From: UBA7672 sp041166025
GTDB lineage: Bacteria; Pseudomonadota; Alphaproteobacteria; Caulobacterales; Hyphomonadaceae
DNA length: 64,000 nucleotides
NCBI GenBank assembly: GCA_041166025.1
Contig: JBEAMJ010000047.1
Coordinates: 108,383 to 172,382, forward strand
Direction of reading: 5' to 3'
The stretch's first letter is position 1; every line of letters starts with the position of its first letter. The translations under genes and the position numbers were made by a program. Below the pieces are notes generated by a model. The model had not been told where the DNA came from and made no database searches. It saw only the letters and a list, made by a program, of their open reading frames with translations. Positions 36,745-45,393 of this stretch are shown here, in pieces.

Positions 36745-37164
36745 ATGAGCGTCGCCGACCAAGCCCGAAACTTGCGCGAGGATTTCGCCTTTCTCGATGA
36801 CTGGGAGGCGCGCTTCGCCCATCTCATCGACCTCGGTAAATCCCTGCAGCTGCTGAAGCCGGAGGAATACTCCGACGACAACAAGGTGCGCGGCTGTTCG
36901 AGCCAGGTGTGGCTCATTGCCGAGCCTTCGCCAGTCAGCGACGGCGCCATCCGCTTCCGCGGTGCATCCGATGCGATGATCGTCGCCGGCCTGGTCGCCA
37001 TGCTGCTGCATCTCTTCTCCGACCAGCAGCCGGAGGACATCCTAGCCTTCGACGCGCCGGCCTTCATGCGCGAGATCGGCATAGCCGACGCGCTGACGCC
37101 GCAGCGTTCGAACGGACTCGCCTCGATGCTTCAGCGCATCCGCGCACATGCGGGCGGCGCCTAG
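36745..37164 (+). CDS. sufE: SufE-like cysteine desulfuration protein
   Basis: 139 residues. SufE takes sulfur from the SufS desulfurase onto one cysteine and activates Fe-S cluster assembly. The acceptor is Cys51 in NKVRGCSSQVWL, the conserved motif. The start ATG 36745 gives the family N-terminus (MSVADQARNLREDFAFLDDW); a 21-residue upstream extension is basic and unlikely. Its stop overlaps the stop of the decayed membrane protein gene on the other strand. No suf operon nearby. Confidence 0.93.
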   Translation: MSVADQARNLREDFAFLDDWEARFAHLIDLGKSLQLLKPEEYSDDNKVRGCSSQVWLIAEPSPVSDGAIRFRGASDAMIVAGLVAMLLHLFSDQQPEDILAFDAPAFMREIGIADALTPQRSNGLASMLQRIRAHAGGA

Positions 37165-37571
37165 CGGTCTGTCCACTGGCCGCCGTTGTGCGCCAGCGCC
37201 TGCTTCGTGACCACGTGCAGTACGCGCGCGCTTTGCGCCGTGTCGAGCGCCGCACGCGCGATCTGCTCGTGTGCGAATAGGATAATCGCCACGATGATCA
37301 GGCCCAGCGCAGGGCCGAACGATCCGATCAACACCAGGCCGAACACAGCCCCCGCATCGATCTATCGGCCATGCCGCCAGATCTCCTGAAACGTCGTCAC
37401 GACCATGCAGAACCACCACGCCAGCCAGGCGTAGCCGCCACCTCGCGTCGTCGAGCCGTGCGCGCAGCTGGTGGGGGAATCGCGCAAGGCCGCGCTGGAA
37501 TGGCTCGCTCGCAGGGCCCTGCTGCCAGATCCGGCGTTCCTGATAACCCTGTTTTCGAACTGAGGCATCAT
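37161..37571 (-). pseudogene. Small membrane protein split by an in-frame TAG
   Basis: One reading frame from ATG 37571 gives a polar N-terminus and a hydrophobic helix (GYAWLAWWFCMVVTTF), then TAG at 37362-37364, then in the same frame a second hydrophobic helix (VFGLVLIGSFGPALGLIIVA) and a polar tail ending at 37161. The halves look like one two-helix protein of about 136 residues. No good ribosome binding site is seen for either half. Family unknown. Confidence 0.5.
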
Positions 37572-37751
37572 CGGGGGCAGGTGCTCCGATAGCTCTCAAT
37601 CACAAATCTTCGGAATGCCGGCCCTTGTTGTGCTCTTCAACGATTGCTCGGATTCGCGATCTGTTGGCTCACCGCCCGCGAGCGACCAGAGGCAGATCGT
37701 CCTTCGCCGCAAGGCTTTGGCGGCCTTGCGCCCGGCTTCCCATCTGAACCT

Positions 37752-38033
37752 CTACCGCAACGCCTCCAGGATCGACACGGCGCATCCGCCACAGACAAGC
37801 GTGAAGAACACTTCGAGTAACGGCACCTTGAACTTCATGGTGGTGCCGCCGATCCAGATCAGCCCGGCCACCGCCGCCGCCACAACCCACGGCCCGATCA
37901 CATAGCCCAGCGAATACTGCAGCCGGCCGAACGCGGAGTAGTAGCCGTCGAACTGGAAGAGGTAGGCCACGCCCAGCACGGCCGCCGACATCAGGATGGC
38001 AAAGCCGCAGAGAAACCGTTCAAGCGAATCCAT
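37752..38033 (-). CDS. Small membrane protein of unknown function
   Basis: 93 residues with three hydrophobic segments (LCGFAILMSAAVLGVAYLF, YVIGPWVVAAAVAGLIWIG and VPLLEVFFTLVCGGCAVSI). ATG at 38033 gives a charged start (MDSLERF). It is divergent from pstS with a 224-base shared upstream region. No family recognised. Confidence 0.65.
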   Translation of the reverse strand: MDSLERFLCGFAILMSAAVLGVAYLFQFDGYYSAFGRLQYSLGYVIGPWVVAAAVAGLIWIGGTTMKFKVPLLEVFFTLVCGGCAVSILEALR

Positions 38034-38257
38034 GTGAACCCCACGCCTTGGCGGGTTGCTAGCACGTGGCGCCGTCGGCCTCACCCCCTTGCCGCGATAT
38101 CCGGCCGCACGTGTGCAAGCCCCTGAATTTCTGCTTCTTTTCTAACACGGCCGACGCGCAGTTCCCCGCGGCGGCGCCCGTCACAAATGCTTCGCAGAAC
38201 GGGTGATAGAGGCTTTTCGAAATCGCGCGCCGGCCAGAAGGCCGAGGAGACCCGCCC

Positions 38258-39331
38258 GTGCTCATCCCGCTCGTTCGCCGGCTCACCCCCCGCAGTCTGG
38301 GTGTGGCCTTGGCCGCATTGGCCATCGCCGCGTCCGCACTCACCCCAGAGGCCCACGCCCAGAACATCACAGGCGCCGGCGCCACCTTCCCCGCGCCGAT
38401 CTACTCCAGCTGGGGCGAGGACTACGCCAAGGACGGCGGCGACCGCCTCAACTATCAGGCGCTCGGCTCCGGCGCCGGCGTTACGCAGATCATCAACCGC
38501 ACGGTTGATTTCGGCGCCTCGGATTCCCCCGTTGCGCCTGAGCGGCTGGAGAAGGAACAGCTGCTGCAATTCCCCGCCGTGATCGGCGCTGTGGTGGTGA
38601 TCGTCAACGTGCCCGGCGTCGACGGCACGAAGATCCGCCTCAATGGCGAGCTGCTCGGCGAGATCTATGTCGGACGCATCCGGCTGTGGGACGATCCGAA
38701 GATCACCGCGCTCAACCCCGCACTGAAGCTGCCGAAGATCCCGATCTCGCCCGCCTATCGCGCGGACTCGTCGGGCACTACCAGCATCTTCACCAAGTAC
38801 CTCTCTGCCGTCTCGCCCATCTTCAAGGAGCGCACTGGCGCGGGCAACTCGGTCGCCTGGCGCACCGGCCTCGGCGCGCCGGGCAATGCGGGCGTCGCGG
38901 CGGCCGTGAAGAACATCAAGGGCGGCATCGGCTATGTCGAATTCGCCTATGCCGCCGAGAATGGCATGCAGGCGCTGCAGCTCGCCAACGCCAATGGCAA
39001 GTTCATCTCGCCAAGCGAGCCAGCTTTTGTTGCCGCCGCCGCGCAGGCCGACTGGGACAAGGCCAAGAACATGGCCGCCAACATGCTGAACATGCCGGGC
39101 GATATGTCCTGGCCGATCGTCTCCTCCACATACATCCTCGTGCCGCGCAATCCGAAGGACCCTGCGCGCACGCAGTCCGTGCTCAAATTCTTTGACTGGG
39201 CCTTCCGAAATGGCCAACCCACCGCAGATCGCCTGCACTACATGATGCTGCCGCCCGAGGCGCAGGAGCGCGTGCGTACGCAGTGGGCGACACTCGCCCC
39301 TGCCGGCAAGCCGCTCTGGCCGCCCGCCTGA
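38258..39331 (+). CDS. pstS: Phosphate ABC transporter substrate-binding protein
   Basis: 357 residues. Signal peptide to AHA-Q at about 34. The mature start NITGAGATFPAPIYSSW, the loop ALGSGAGVTQI, FGASDSPVAPE and RADSSGTTSIFTKYL are the phosphate-binding segments of PstS. It binds phosphate in the periplasm for PstCAB. GTG start at 38258 with GAGGAGA at good distance. First gene of a tight pstSCAB operon. Confidence 0.96.
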   Translation: MLIPLVRRLTPRSLGVALAALAIAASALTPEAHAQNITGAGATFPAPIYSSWGEDYAKDGGDRLNYQALGSGAGVTQIINRTVDFGASDSPVAPERLEKEQLLQFPAVIGAVVVIVNVPGVDGTKIRLNGELLGEIYVGRIRLWDDPKITALNPALKLPKIPISPAYRADSSGTTSIFTKYLSAVSPIFKERTGAGNSVAWRTGLGAPGNAGVAAAVKNIKGGIGYVEFAYAAENGMQALQLANANGKFISPSEPAFVAAAAQADWDKAKNMAANMLNMPGDMSWPIVSSTYILVPRNPKDPARTQSVLKFFDWAFRNGQPTADRLHYMMLPPEAQERVRTQWATLAPAGKPLWPPA

Positions 39332-39352
39332 TGTTCACTATCTGAGGTCGAC

Positions 39353-40315
39353 ATGAACACCCCCGCCCCCCTGGCGATCGGCGCCCGCAGGATGCATCCG
39401 GCGGACACCACCTTCCGCCTCAGCCTCCATGCCGCAGGCGCAGTCGTGGTGATCGTGCTGCTGTCGATCCTCGCCATCATGTTCATCGGCGGCAAGCTCG
39501 CCTTCGACACGTTCGGCGTCGGCTTCATCTGGGGCACGGAGTGGAACCCCGTAACCAAGATCTATGGCGCGCTGCCCGCCATCACCGGCACGCTGATCAC
39601 TGCAATCCTGGCGCTGTGCATCGCCTGGCCCATCGGCTTCGGTATCGCCTACTTCCTCACCGAGACCTGCCCGCAGAAGCTCCGCACGCCGCTCGGCGTC
39701 GCGATCGAGCTTCTCGCCGCCATCCCGTCCATAGTCTACGGCATGTGGGGCTTTTTCGTGCTCGCCCCCTTCATGTCCGAATACGTACAACCCTGGCTGA
39801 CCAACACCTTCCTATGGATCCCACCGATCGGCGACAGCTTCTTCTGGTTCACTGCGCCCCCCATCGGGGTCGGCATGCTCACCGCAGCGCTGATCCTCGC
39901 CGTGATGATCCTGCCCTTCATCGCCGCAACCACACGCGACGTACTGCTCTCCACGCCGCAGCTCCTGAAGGATGGCGCCTACGCGATGGGCGCAACCCGT
40001 TGGGAGGCGTTGACCGGCGTCGTCATCCCTGCTGTGCGCGGCTCGCTCTTCGGCGCGGTGTTCCTCGGCCTCGGCCGCGCGCTCGGCGAGACCATGGCCG
40101 TCGTCTTCGTTATCGGTAACGCCATCCGCATGCCCGACAGCCTGATGGCACCATCCGCGACAATCGCCTCCGTCGTCGCCAATAACTTCCCCGAAGCTGA
40201 ACCCGGCACGCTCGACCTCGCCGTACTGTTGGCGCTCGGCTTTATCCTGTTCGTCGTCTCCTTCGGCGTTCTCGCCGTCGCTCGCCTCCTCCTCCGCCAG
40301 GAGCGCATGTCGTGA
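39353..40315 (+). CDS. pstC: Phosphate ABC transporter permease PstC
   Basis: 320 residues with about six to seven membrane helices. The permease EAA-type loop DGAYAMGATRWEALTGVVIP contacts PstB, and LGRALGETMAVVFVIGN is the family signature. It lies 21 bases after pstS and overlaps pstA by four bases. Inner membrane channel half for phosphate. Confidence 0.95.
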   Translation: MNTPAPLAIGARRMHPADTTFRLSLHAAGAVVVIVLLSILAIMFIGGKLAFDTFGVGFIWGTEWNPVTKIYGALPAITGTLITAILALCIAWPIGFGIAYFLTETCPQKLRTPLGVAIELLAAIPSIVYGMWGFFVLAPFMSEYVQPWLTNTFLWIPPIGDSFFWFTAPPIGVGMLTAALILAVMILPFIAATTRDVLLSTPQLLKDGAYAMGATRWEALTGVVIPAVRGSLFGAVFLGLGRALGETMAVVFVIGNAIRMPDSLMAPSATIASVVANNFPEAEPGTLDLAVLLALGFILFVVSFGVLAVARLLLRQERMS

Positions 40316-41184
40316 AACAGCTTTCCCCCGCCACGCGCGCGCGCTACTTCCGCCGGCAGCTGGTCGACCGCCTGATGGGCGGCCTCTGCATCTTCGCCGC
40401 CGGCGTCGGCCTCCTCTTGCTAGCGCTCATTCTCTGGATGCTATTCTCGAACGGCCTCGCCGGCCTCTCGCTCGAGGTGTTCACCAAGCCAATGTCACAG
40501 CCCGGCTCGGGCGGCGGCCTAGCCAACGCCATCGTCGGCTCGCTGTTACAGGTTGGCGTCGGAGCAATGATCGGCGCGCCGCTCGGCATGATGGTCGGCG
40601 TCTATCTCTCCGAGGTCGGCAAGGAGTCCCGCTTCGCCTCCGTCGTGCGCTTCGTGAATGACATCCTGCTCTCGGCGCCATCCGTGCTGATCGGCCTTTT
40701 CGTCTATCAGATCGCCGTGCTGCCCTTCGGCGGCTTTTCCGGCTTTGCCGGTTCGATCGCGCTTGCCCTCATCGCCATGCCGATCGTCGCTCGCACGACG
40801 GAGGACATCCTGCGTCTTGTGCCGCAGGCCTATCGCGACGGCGCCGTCGCCCTCGGCAGCCGCGAGAACGAGGTCGTGCGGAAAGTGGTCCTGCCCGCGG
40901 CCTTTGGAGGTATCCTCACCGGCGTGCTTCTTGCGGTCGCCCGGATCGCCGGCGAAACCGCGCCACTGCTCTTCACCTCGCTCGGCAACGATGTCTGGTC
41001 TCTCGACATGACCCAGCCGATGGCGAGCCTCCCTATGGCTATCGTCCGCTACTCCAACACGCCCTATCCCGAATGGGTCTCGCTCGCCTGGACCGGTGCG
41101 ATGCTGATCACCGTGGGCGTACTTGTCCTCAACATCCTGTCACGGTTCTCCTATGCGGCCGTCGCAGGGAAGCAGGGTGGCTGA
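40312..41184 (+). CDS. pstA: Phosphate ABC transporter permease PstA
   Basis: 290 residues, six membrane helices. EAA loop: YRDGAVALGSRENEVVRKVVLP, then ARIAGETAPLLFTSLGN, the PstA signature. The GTG start at 40312 overlaps the pstC stop (GTGA), so the two subunits are translationally coupled. It pairs with PstC as the second channel half. Confidence 0.95.
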   Translation: MKQLSPATRARYFRRQLVDRLMGGLCIFAAGVGLLLLALILWMLFSNGLAGLSLEVFTKPMSQPGSGGGLANAIVGSLLQVGVGAMIGAPLGMMVGVYLSEVGKESRFASVVRFVNDILLSAPSVLIGLFVYQIAVLPFGGFSGFAGSIALALIAMPIVARTTEDILRLVPQAYRDGAVALGSRENEVVRKVVLPAAFGGILTGVLLAVARIAGETAPLLFTSLGNDVWSLDMTQPMASLPMAIVRYSNTPYPEWVSLAWTGAMLITVGVLVLNILSRFSYAAVAGKQGG

Positions 41185-41185
41185 T

Positions 41186-42046
41186 ATGCTCGCAACCATG
41201 ACGACCGAGACTCAATCCTCCAACGCGCCCAGAGCCACCCCGCTGCAAGCCATGCGCGTCGCAGCTTCGGCGGGCCCCGCGATCGTCTCGCCCACGCGCA
41301 TCACGCTTGAGAAAATCAACGCCTTCTACGACCAGAAGCAGGCACTGTTCGACGTCAATCTCGAAATCCCCGACAACTCCGTCACCGCCTTCATCGGCGC
41401 ATCGGGCTGCGGCAAGTCCACTTTGCTGCGCTGTCTCAACCGGATGAACGACACCATCCCCGGCGCGCGCGTTGAAGGTGCGATCCGGATGGACGGTACT
41501 GACATTAATGCGCCCGAAATCGATGCCGTCCAGGTGCGCACCCGCATCGGCATGGTGTTCCAGAAGCCGAACCCGTTCCCGATGTCGATCTACGACAACA
41601 TTGCCTACGGCCCGCGCGCCCACAAAATTCATGAGTCGAAAGCTGAACTCGATGAGATCGTCGAAAAATCCCTGCGCCGCGCCGCGCTGTGGGACGAGGT
41701 GAAAGATCGCCTCAACAAATCCGGCCTCGGTCTTTCGGGCGGCCAGCAGCAGCGCCTCGTCATCGCAAGAACGCTGGCTGTTTCGCCCGCGGTGATCCTG
41801 ATGGACGAACCGTGCTCGGCTCTAGACCCCATCGCCACCGCCCACATCGAGGCGCTTATCGACCAGCTGCGCGAACATACCTGCATTGTTATCGTCACCC
41901 ACTCCATGGCGCAGGCTGCCCGCGTCTCGCAGCGCACGGCGTTCTTTCACATGGGCAAGCTGATCGAGTCCGGTCCCACCGACCAGATCTTCACCATGCC
42001 CAAGCTCGAGCAGACGCAGGACTACATTACAGGCCGCTTCGGCTAA
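41186..42046 (+). CDS. pstB: Phosphate ABC transporter ATPase
   Basis: 286 residues. Walker A GASGCGKST (71-79), signature LSGGQQQRL (about 182), Walker B ILMDEPCSALDP, and the H-loop VIVTHSMAQAARV. PstB-specific parts: FQKPNPFPMSIYDNIAYGPR. The first 38 residues are a variable extension; ATG 41198 is an alternative start. phoU, which usually follows pstB, is absent; the next gene is on the other strand. Confidence 0.96.
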   Translation: MLATMTTETQSSNAPRATPLQAMRVAASAGPAIVSPTRITLEKINAFYDQKQALFDVNLEIPDNSVTAFIGASGCGKSTLLRCLNRMNDTIPGARVEGAIRMDGTDINAPEIDAVQVRTRIGMVFQKPNPFPMSIYDNIAYGPRAHKIHESKAELDEIVEKSLRRAALWDEVKDRLNKSGLGLSGGQQQRLVIARTLAVSPAVILMDEPCSALDPIATAHIEALIDQLREHTCIVIVTHSMAQAARVSQRTAFFHMGKLIESGPTDQIFTMPKLEQTQDYITGRFG

Positions 42047-42155
42047 GCGGAGCTCCACACCAGAGTTGCAGGCCTCTGGAAGGACGGGGATGGGCTGGCG
42101 AAAGGCCATGTCCCACGTCATCTTGCCCGATTGCCGGGCGCCTTCGCCCGCGCGC

Positions 42156-42620
42156 CTACCCCACAGCCGCCACCGGCTCGGCCACATCATTGGCCGCCTC
42201 AGGCCTCCCGCCGGGAAGATAGCCCGCCAACTTGTCGACCAGTTCCGCCGGCAGCCGCCGTGGCCGGCCATCGAAGCCCACGCAGACATTCTCAACGTCC
42301 GCCTCCAACACCAGCTCGTTCCCGCGCAGGATGCTCTGCCGGCAGGTGATCCGTGCGCCGCGCGCCAGATCGACCTGCGTCCTGATCTCGAGCCGATTAT
42401 CGATCCGCGCCGGCCGCACGAAACGCAGCGCCAGCTCGGACACCATGAAGGTCACCGGCATCACCGCCGCCATCAGCCGCGTGTGACTTGCCCCGATTGC
42501 GCGAATGAACTCCGAACGTCCTCGCTCGAGATAACGGACATAGTTGGCGTGATAGACGACGCCGGACAGGTCCGTGTCCTCATAATAGATCCGGAGCGGC
42601 AACCTGTGCTCACGCCCCAC
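42156..42620 (-). CDS. ybgC: YbgC-type acyl-CoA thioesterase
   Basis: The hotdog-fold motif RIYYEDTDLSGVVYHANYVRYLERGRSEFIR, with the catalytic Asp in YxDTDxxGVVYH, identifies the YbgC family, which hydrolyses short-chain or phospholipid-linked acyl-CoA. The start is uncertain: there is no ATG, and GTGs at 42620, 42650 and 42740 are in frame. 42620 gives the usual short lead (11 residues before YYEDTD) and about 154 residues. The normal tol-pal neighbours are not here. Confidence 0.85.
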   Translation of the reverse strand: MGREHRLPLRIYYEDTDLSGVVYHANYVRYLERGRSEFIRAIGASHTRLMAAVMPVTFMVSELALRFVRPARIDNRLEIRTQVDLARGARITCRQSILRGNELVLEADVENVCVGFDGRPRRLPAELVDKLAGYLPGGRPEAANDVAEPVAAVG

Positions 42621-42788
42621 GATATGGCCGCATCCCGGGTCTGGGTGCACCGCCCCCTCCCAGTCCCACGCAAAATGCCCTGCAAGTCTCCTGCCCGCTC
42701 CGGCGCCCGGCGGGCAGGCTTGATCCCCGTCAATCCCCACACGTCCCGATAGGCCTAGGTTGCGGAGAACAGCAGGAGATGCACCCGC

Positions 42789-43610
42789 GTGAGCTACCGC
42801 AACATCCTGGTCCAGGTCGACGAAACCGGGCCCTCATACGCCCGTGCAGGCGCCGCCGCCAACATCGCGCGCCGCTTCGGCGCCAAGCTCACGGGCATGT
42901 TCCTGCAGTCCGAAAACATCCCCGCCTTCATCGTGGGCGATGTCTTTTCAGCGGTTACAACCGTCCAGGCCTTTATCGAGGAACGCGACGCCAAGATCGC
43001 CTCTTCCAAGGCGAAGGCGCGCGAGCAGTTCGCGAAAGCGGCTCCCGAGAGCGAATGGATCGAGGTCAATGGCGATGATGACGCCACTGTTCTTGCTGCA
43101 ACGCGGCGGTTCGACCTCTCGATCTTTCCGCAGATCGCCCCGTCCAGTTTCGGGACGCATGCAGTCTACGCGCCGACGCTCGCCATGGGCTCAGGCTCGC
43201 CTTTCCTGATCATGCCCGACCGCGGCTTCGAACCCGGCCTGGGCCGCAAAGTGCTTGTCGCCTGGAAGGAGACACGGGAATCAGCCCGCGCCGTTCGCGA
43301 CGCGATGCCTTTCCTGGCAGCCGCCGAAGAGGTTCACTTCCTCGCCGTCTCGCGCAGCGCCGCCGAGGGCTTCGACAAACTTCAGCTCCGTTATCTGGCA
43401 GCCCACGGCTGTTCCAACATTCACATGCATGTCGATCGCAATGATGACGTCTCCGTCGCAACCATCATCCAGCGCCATGCCGGCATGGTCGGCGCCGACT
43501 TAGTGGTGCAAGGCCTCTACGGCCACTCCCGCCTGCGCGAGATGGTGCTCGGCGGCGTCAGCCGCGACATGCTCGAAATGCTCCAGCTCCCGCTCCTGGT
43601 CTCCCACTGA
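42789..43610 (+). CDS. Universal stress protein, two-domain
   Basis: 273 residues with two UspA folds: the first starts SYRNILVQVDETGPSYARAG, the second LGRKVLVAWKETRESARAVR. The ATP-binding glycine pattern is complete only in the second domain, GLYGHSRLREMVLGGVSRDML; the first domain has lost it. GTG start at 42789 after CAGGAGATG. Cytoplasmic stress protein of unspecific function. Confidence 0.9.
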   Translation: MSYRNILVQVDETGPSYARAGAAANIARRFGAKLTGMFLQSENIPAFIVGDVFSAVTTVQAFIEERDAKIASSKAKAREQFAKAAPESEWIEVNGDDDATVLAATRRFDLSIFPQIAPSSFGTHAVYAPTLAMGSGSPFLIMPDRGFEPGLGRKVLVAWKETRESARAVRDAMPFLAAAEEVHFLAVSRSAAEGFDKLQLRYLAAHGCSNIHMHVDRNDDVSVATIIQRHAGMVGADLVVQGLYGHSRLREMVLGGVSRDMLEMLQLPLLVSH

Positions 43611-43668
43611 CGCTTGACGGGTCGCCGGGCCGGTAGGCAGATGCCGGCGTCCAGGGAGAGCGAGCGTC

Positions 43669-43914
43669 ATGCCGCAGAAGGAAATGCGCATCATCCAGAG
43701 GCTGCCGGAGGGTGCCGTCGTTCTCGAGCCCGCGGCCGGCAGGCTCGCCCTGGAAGGCCAGGGCGGCGACACCTACCGCTGTGGCGCCTGCAAGACGCGG
43801 CTGATGGACAATGTCAGCCACCTGGACGTTTACCACGGCGAGCACTTCGACGCCGTCAAATGCCCCAAATGCGGAAAGCTCAACGGCCTGCCGCACGATG
43901 ACCACCACCACTGA
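43669..43914 (+). CDS. Small zinc-ribbon protein with His-rich tail
   Basis: 81 residues. Two CxxC pairs (YRCGACKTRL and VKCPKCGKLNG) make a zinc ribbon, and the protein ends DDHHH, a further metal-binding tail. ATG at 43669 follows GGGAGAGCGAGC. It follows the stress protein by 58 bases and may share its transcript. Function unknown. Confidence 0.75.
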   Translation: MPQKEMRIIQRLPEGAVVLEPAAGRLALEGQGGDTYRCGACKTRLMDNVSHLDVYHGEHFDAVKCPKCGKLNGLPHDDHHH

Positions 43915-44008
43915 GCAGACTCAGAGTTCCGATCCCGATTCCTGTCCGTTCCCGCTCCGATTCCTGGGCGTTTCCGTGTTCTGTGGATAACCCACCCCTG
44001 TGGACAGT

Positions 44009-44521
44009 TCAGGCCGGCGCGAAGTTCCGATCGCGCCGCAGCGAGAGATCGACCCGTAGCGCCGCCCGATCCGGATCGGCCGCGGCTTCGGCCGGCAGGT
44101 AGCGGTCGTGGCACAGGACCAGGTCCACCTCCGCCCCGTTCGACGACAATGGCAGCCGCAGCCAGTAATGGATCGATCCGTCGGCCAGCCGCGTCGCCCC
44201 GGACACCGGAATTTCGCGCACCAACGCCCGCGTCGCCAGTTCGGCCCACATCGCCCCGCCGCGGCACACGTCAATCTCGTCCGCAGTCTTGCCCTTGGCC
44301 TCACCGCCGAACACAGACTGCAGGCCCGTGCCCGCCAGCCTGAAGCGGAACTGGCCGCCATCCTCGCAGCTGAGAACGGAGATGTAGGCCAGCTCGCGAT
44401 TGATCGCCGGAATGTCGATGTCCTCGCATGTAATGAAGCTGCGGCCGCGCAGGCGCTTCCGCCACGACTCAAGCACCTTGGTCTGCCCTGACGGGGCAGC
44501 GGCATTGTGTTCGAACGACAT
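44009..44521 (-). CDS. PAS_5-type PAS domain protein
   Basis: 170 residues. LESWRKRLRGRSFITCEDID, INRELAYISVLSCEDGGQFRFRLAGTGLQ and the later GSIHYWLRLPLSSNGAEVD match the alphaproteobacterial PAS_5 family, single-domain PAS proteins without an output domain. The start at 44521 has AGGGG nine bases upstream. The ligand and partner are unknown. Confidence 0.8.
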   Translation of the reverse strand: MSFEHNAAAPSGQTKVLESWRKRLRGRSFITCEDIDIPAINRELAYISVLSCEDGGQFRFRLAGTGLQSVFGGEAKGKTADEIDVCRGGAMWAELATRALVREIPVSGATRLADGSIHYWLRLPLSSNGAEVDLVLCHDRYLPAEAAADPDRAALRVDLSLRRDRNFAPA

Positions 44522-44847
44522 TCTCAGCCCCTGGAATCCATTGCGAAACGGACACATGCCCGCCGCACAGACTTCTGTTGTTGAACAGGACCCGTGAGGC
44601 CAGCCCGACCCCCGGATCTTTACTGAGGGAGCCGTTCCCCGCGCTTTCGCACAACTCGAACCGGCCCGGTGATTCGCATCACTAAGCCGGAGGGTGATTC
44701 GGTTCGCCGACTCAGGCAAGGGGCCTGGGGAACCAAATCTTCACCGCCGTCAACAAAGTGCAAATGTGTGCTCCGTTCCGGACGCGAGTCGACTTGGCCT
44801 GCCTCCCGCCAAATCGGGCTCCCGTGTCAGCGAGTCGGGACGGCGGA
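44522..44847. other. 326-base intergenic region
   Basis: No convincing gene. It holds the upstream region of the PAS gene and the 3' side of mucR. Two GGTGATTCG copies (44670-44700 region) form a short direct repeat, and AAATCTTCACCG resembles nothing specific. I found no terminator or clear promoter. Confidence 0.5.
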
Positions 44848-45258
44848 TTACTTTTTCATAAGTCCCAGGCCCATCTTGCGAGCGAGGTCCGAGCGCTGCT
44901 TGGCATAGTTCGGTGCGACCATCGGGTAGTCGGCCCCGAGTCCCCACTTCTCGCGATACTCTTCGGGCGACATATCATAGCGCGTGCGAAGATGGCGCTT
45001 CAGCGACTTGAATTTCTTGCCATCTTCCAGGCAGACGATGTGGTCATCGGTGACCGACTTCTTCACTGGCACGGCGGGCTTGAGGTCCGCCCTGGGTTCG
45101 CTCGGCGCCGTCCCCTGGATTTCCGACAGGGTCGCGTGCACCCGTTCGATCAGCCTGGGCAGGTCTGCGACCGGAACGGAATTGTGCGCAACGTAGGCGG
45201 AAACAATATCCGAGGTGAGATCGATAAGATTAGACCGTGGCCGCGATTCGCTATCCAT
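44848..45258 (-). CDS. MucR/Ros family transcriptional regulator
   Basis: 136 residues. The N-terminus (NLIDLTSDIVSAYVAHNSV) is the oligomerisation region of MucR, and HIVCLEDGKKFKSLKRHLRT plus MSPEEYREKWGL is the Ros-type zinc-finger domain. Ligand positions read Cys76, Asp79, His89, Tyr94 instead of Cys-Cys-His-His, so zinc binding may be weak or absent, as in some related proteins. These are H-NS-like silencers in alphaproteobacteria. ATG at 45258. Confidence 0.93.
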   Translation of the reverse strand: MDSESRPRSNLIDLTSDIVSAYVAHNSVPVADLPRLIERVHATLSEIQGTAPSEPRADLKPAVPVKKSVTDDHIVCLEDGKKFKSLKRHLRTRYDMSPEEYREKWGLGADYPMVAPNYAKQRSDLARKMGLGLMKK

Positions 45259-45393
45259 GATCAACGGTGGATCCCAACAGGTTGAATCAGTTTGTTCAAC
45301 GCCATTACTGTGCGGATACTCGGCCACTTTACAGGGTCTGTAAATGCCGGACTGAATTCGCCCCGCGTCCGGCAGGGAATCAACAGGCGCTGG

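Noticed and set aside
38195..38225. Possible Pho box upstream of pstS (CCGTCACAAATGCTTCGC)
   Set aside because: Only one half resembles CTGTCAC; the second direct repeat is missing, so PhoB control cannot be claimed.
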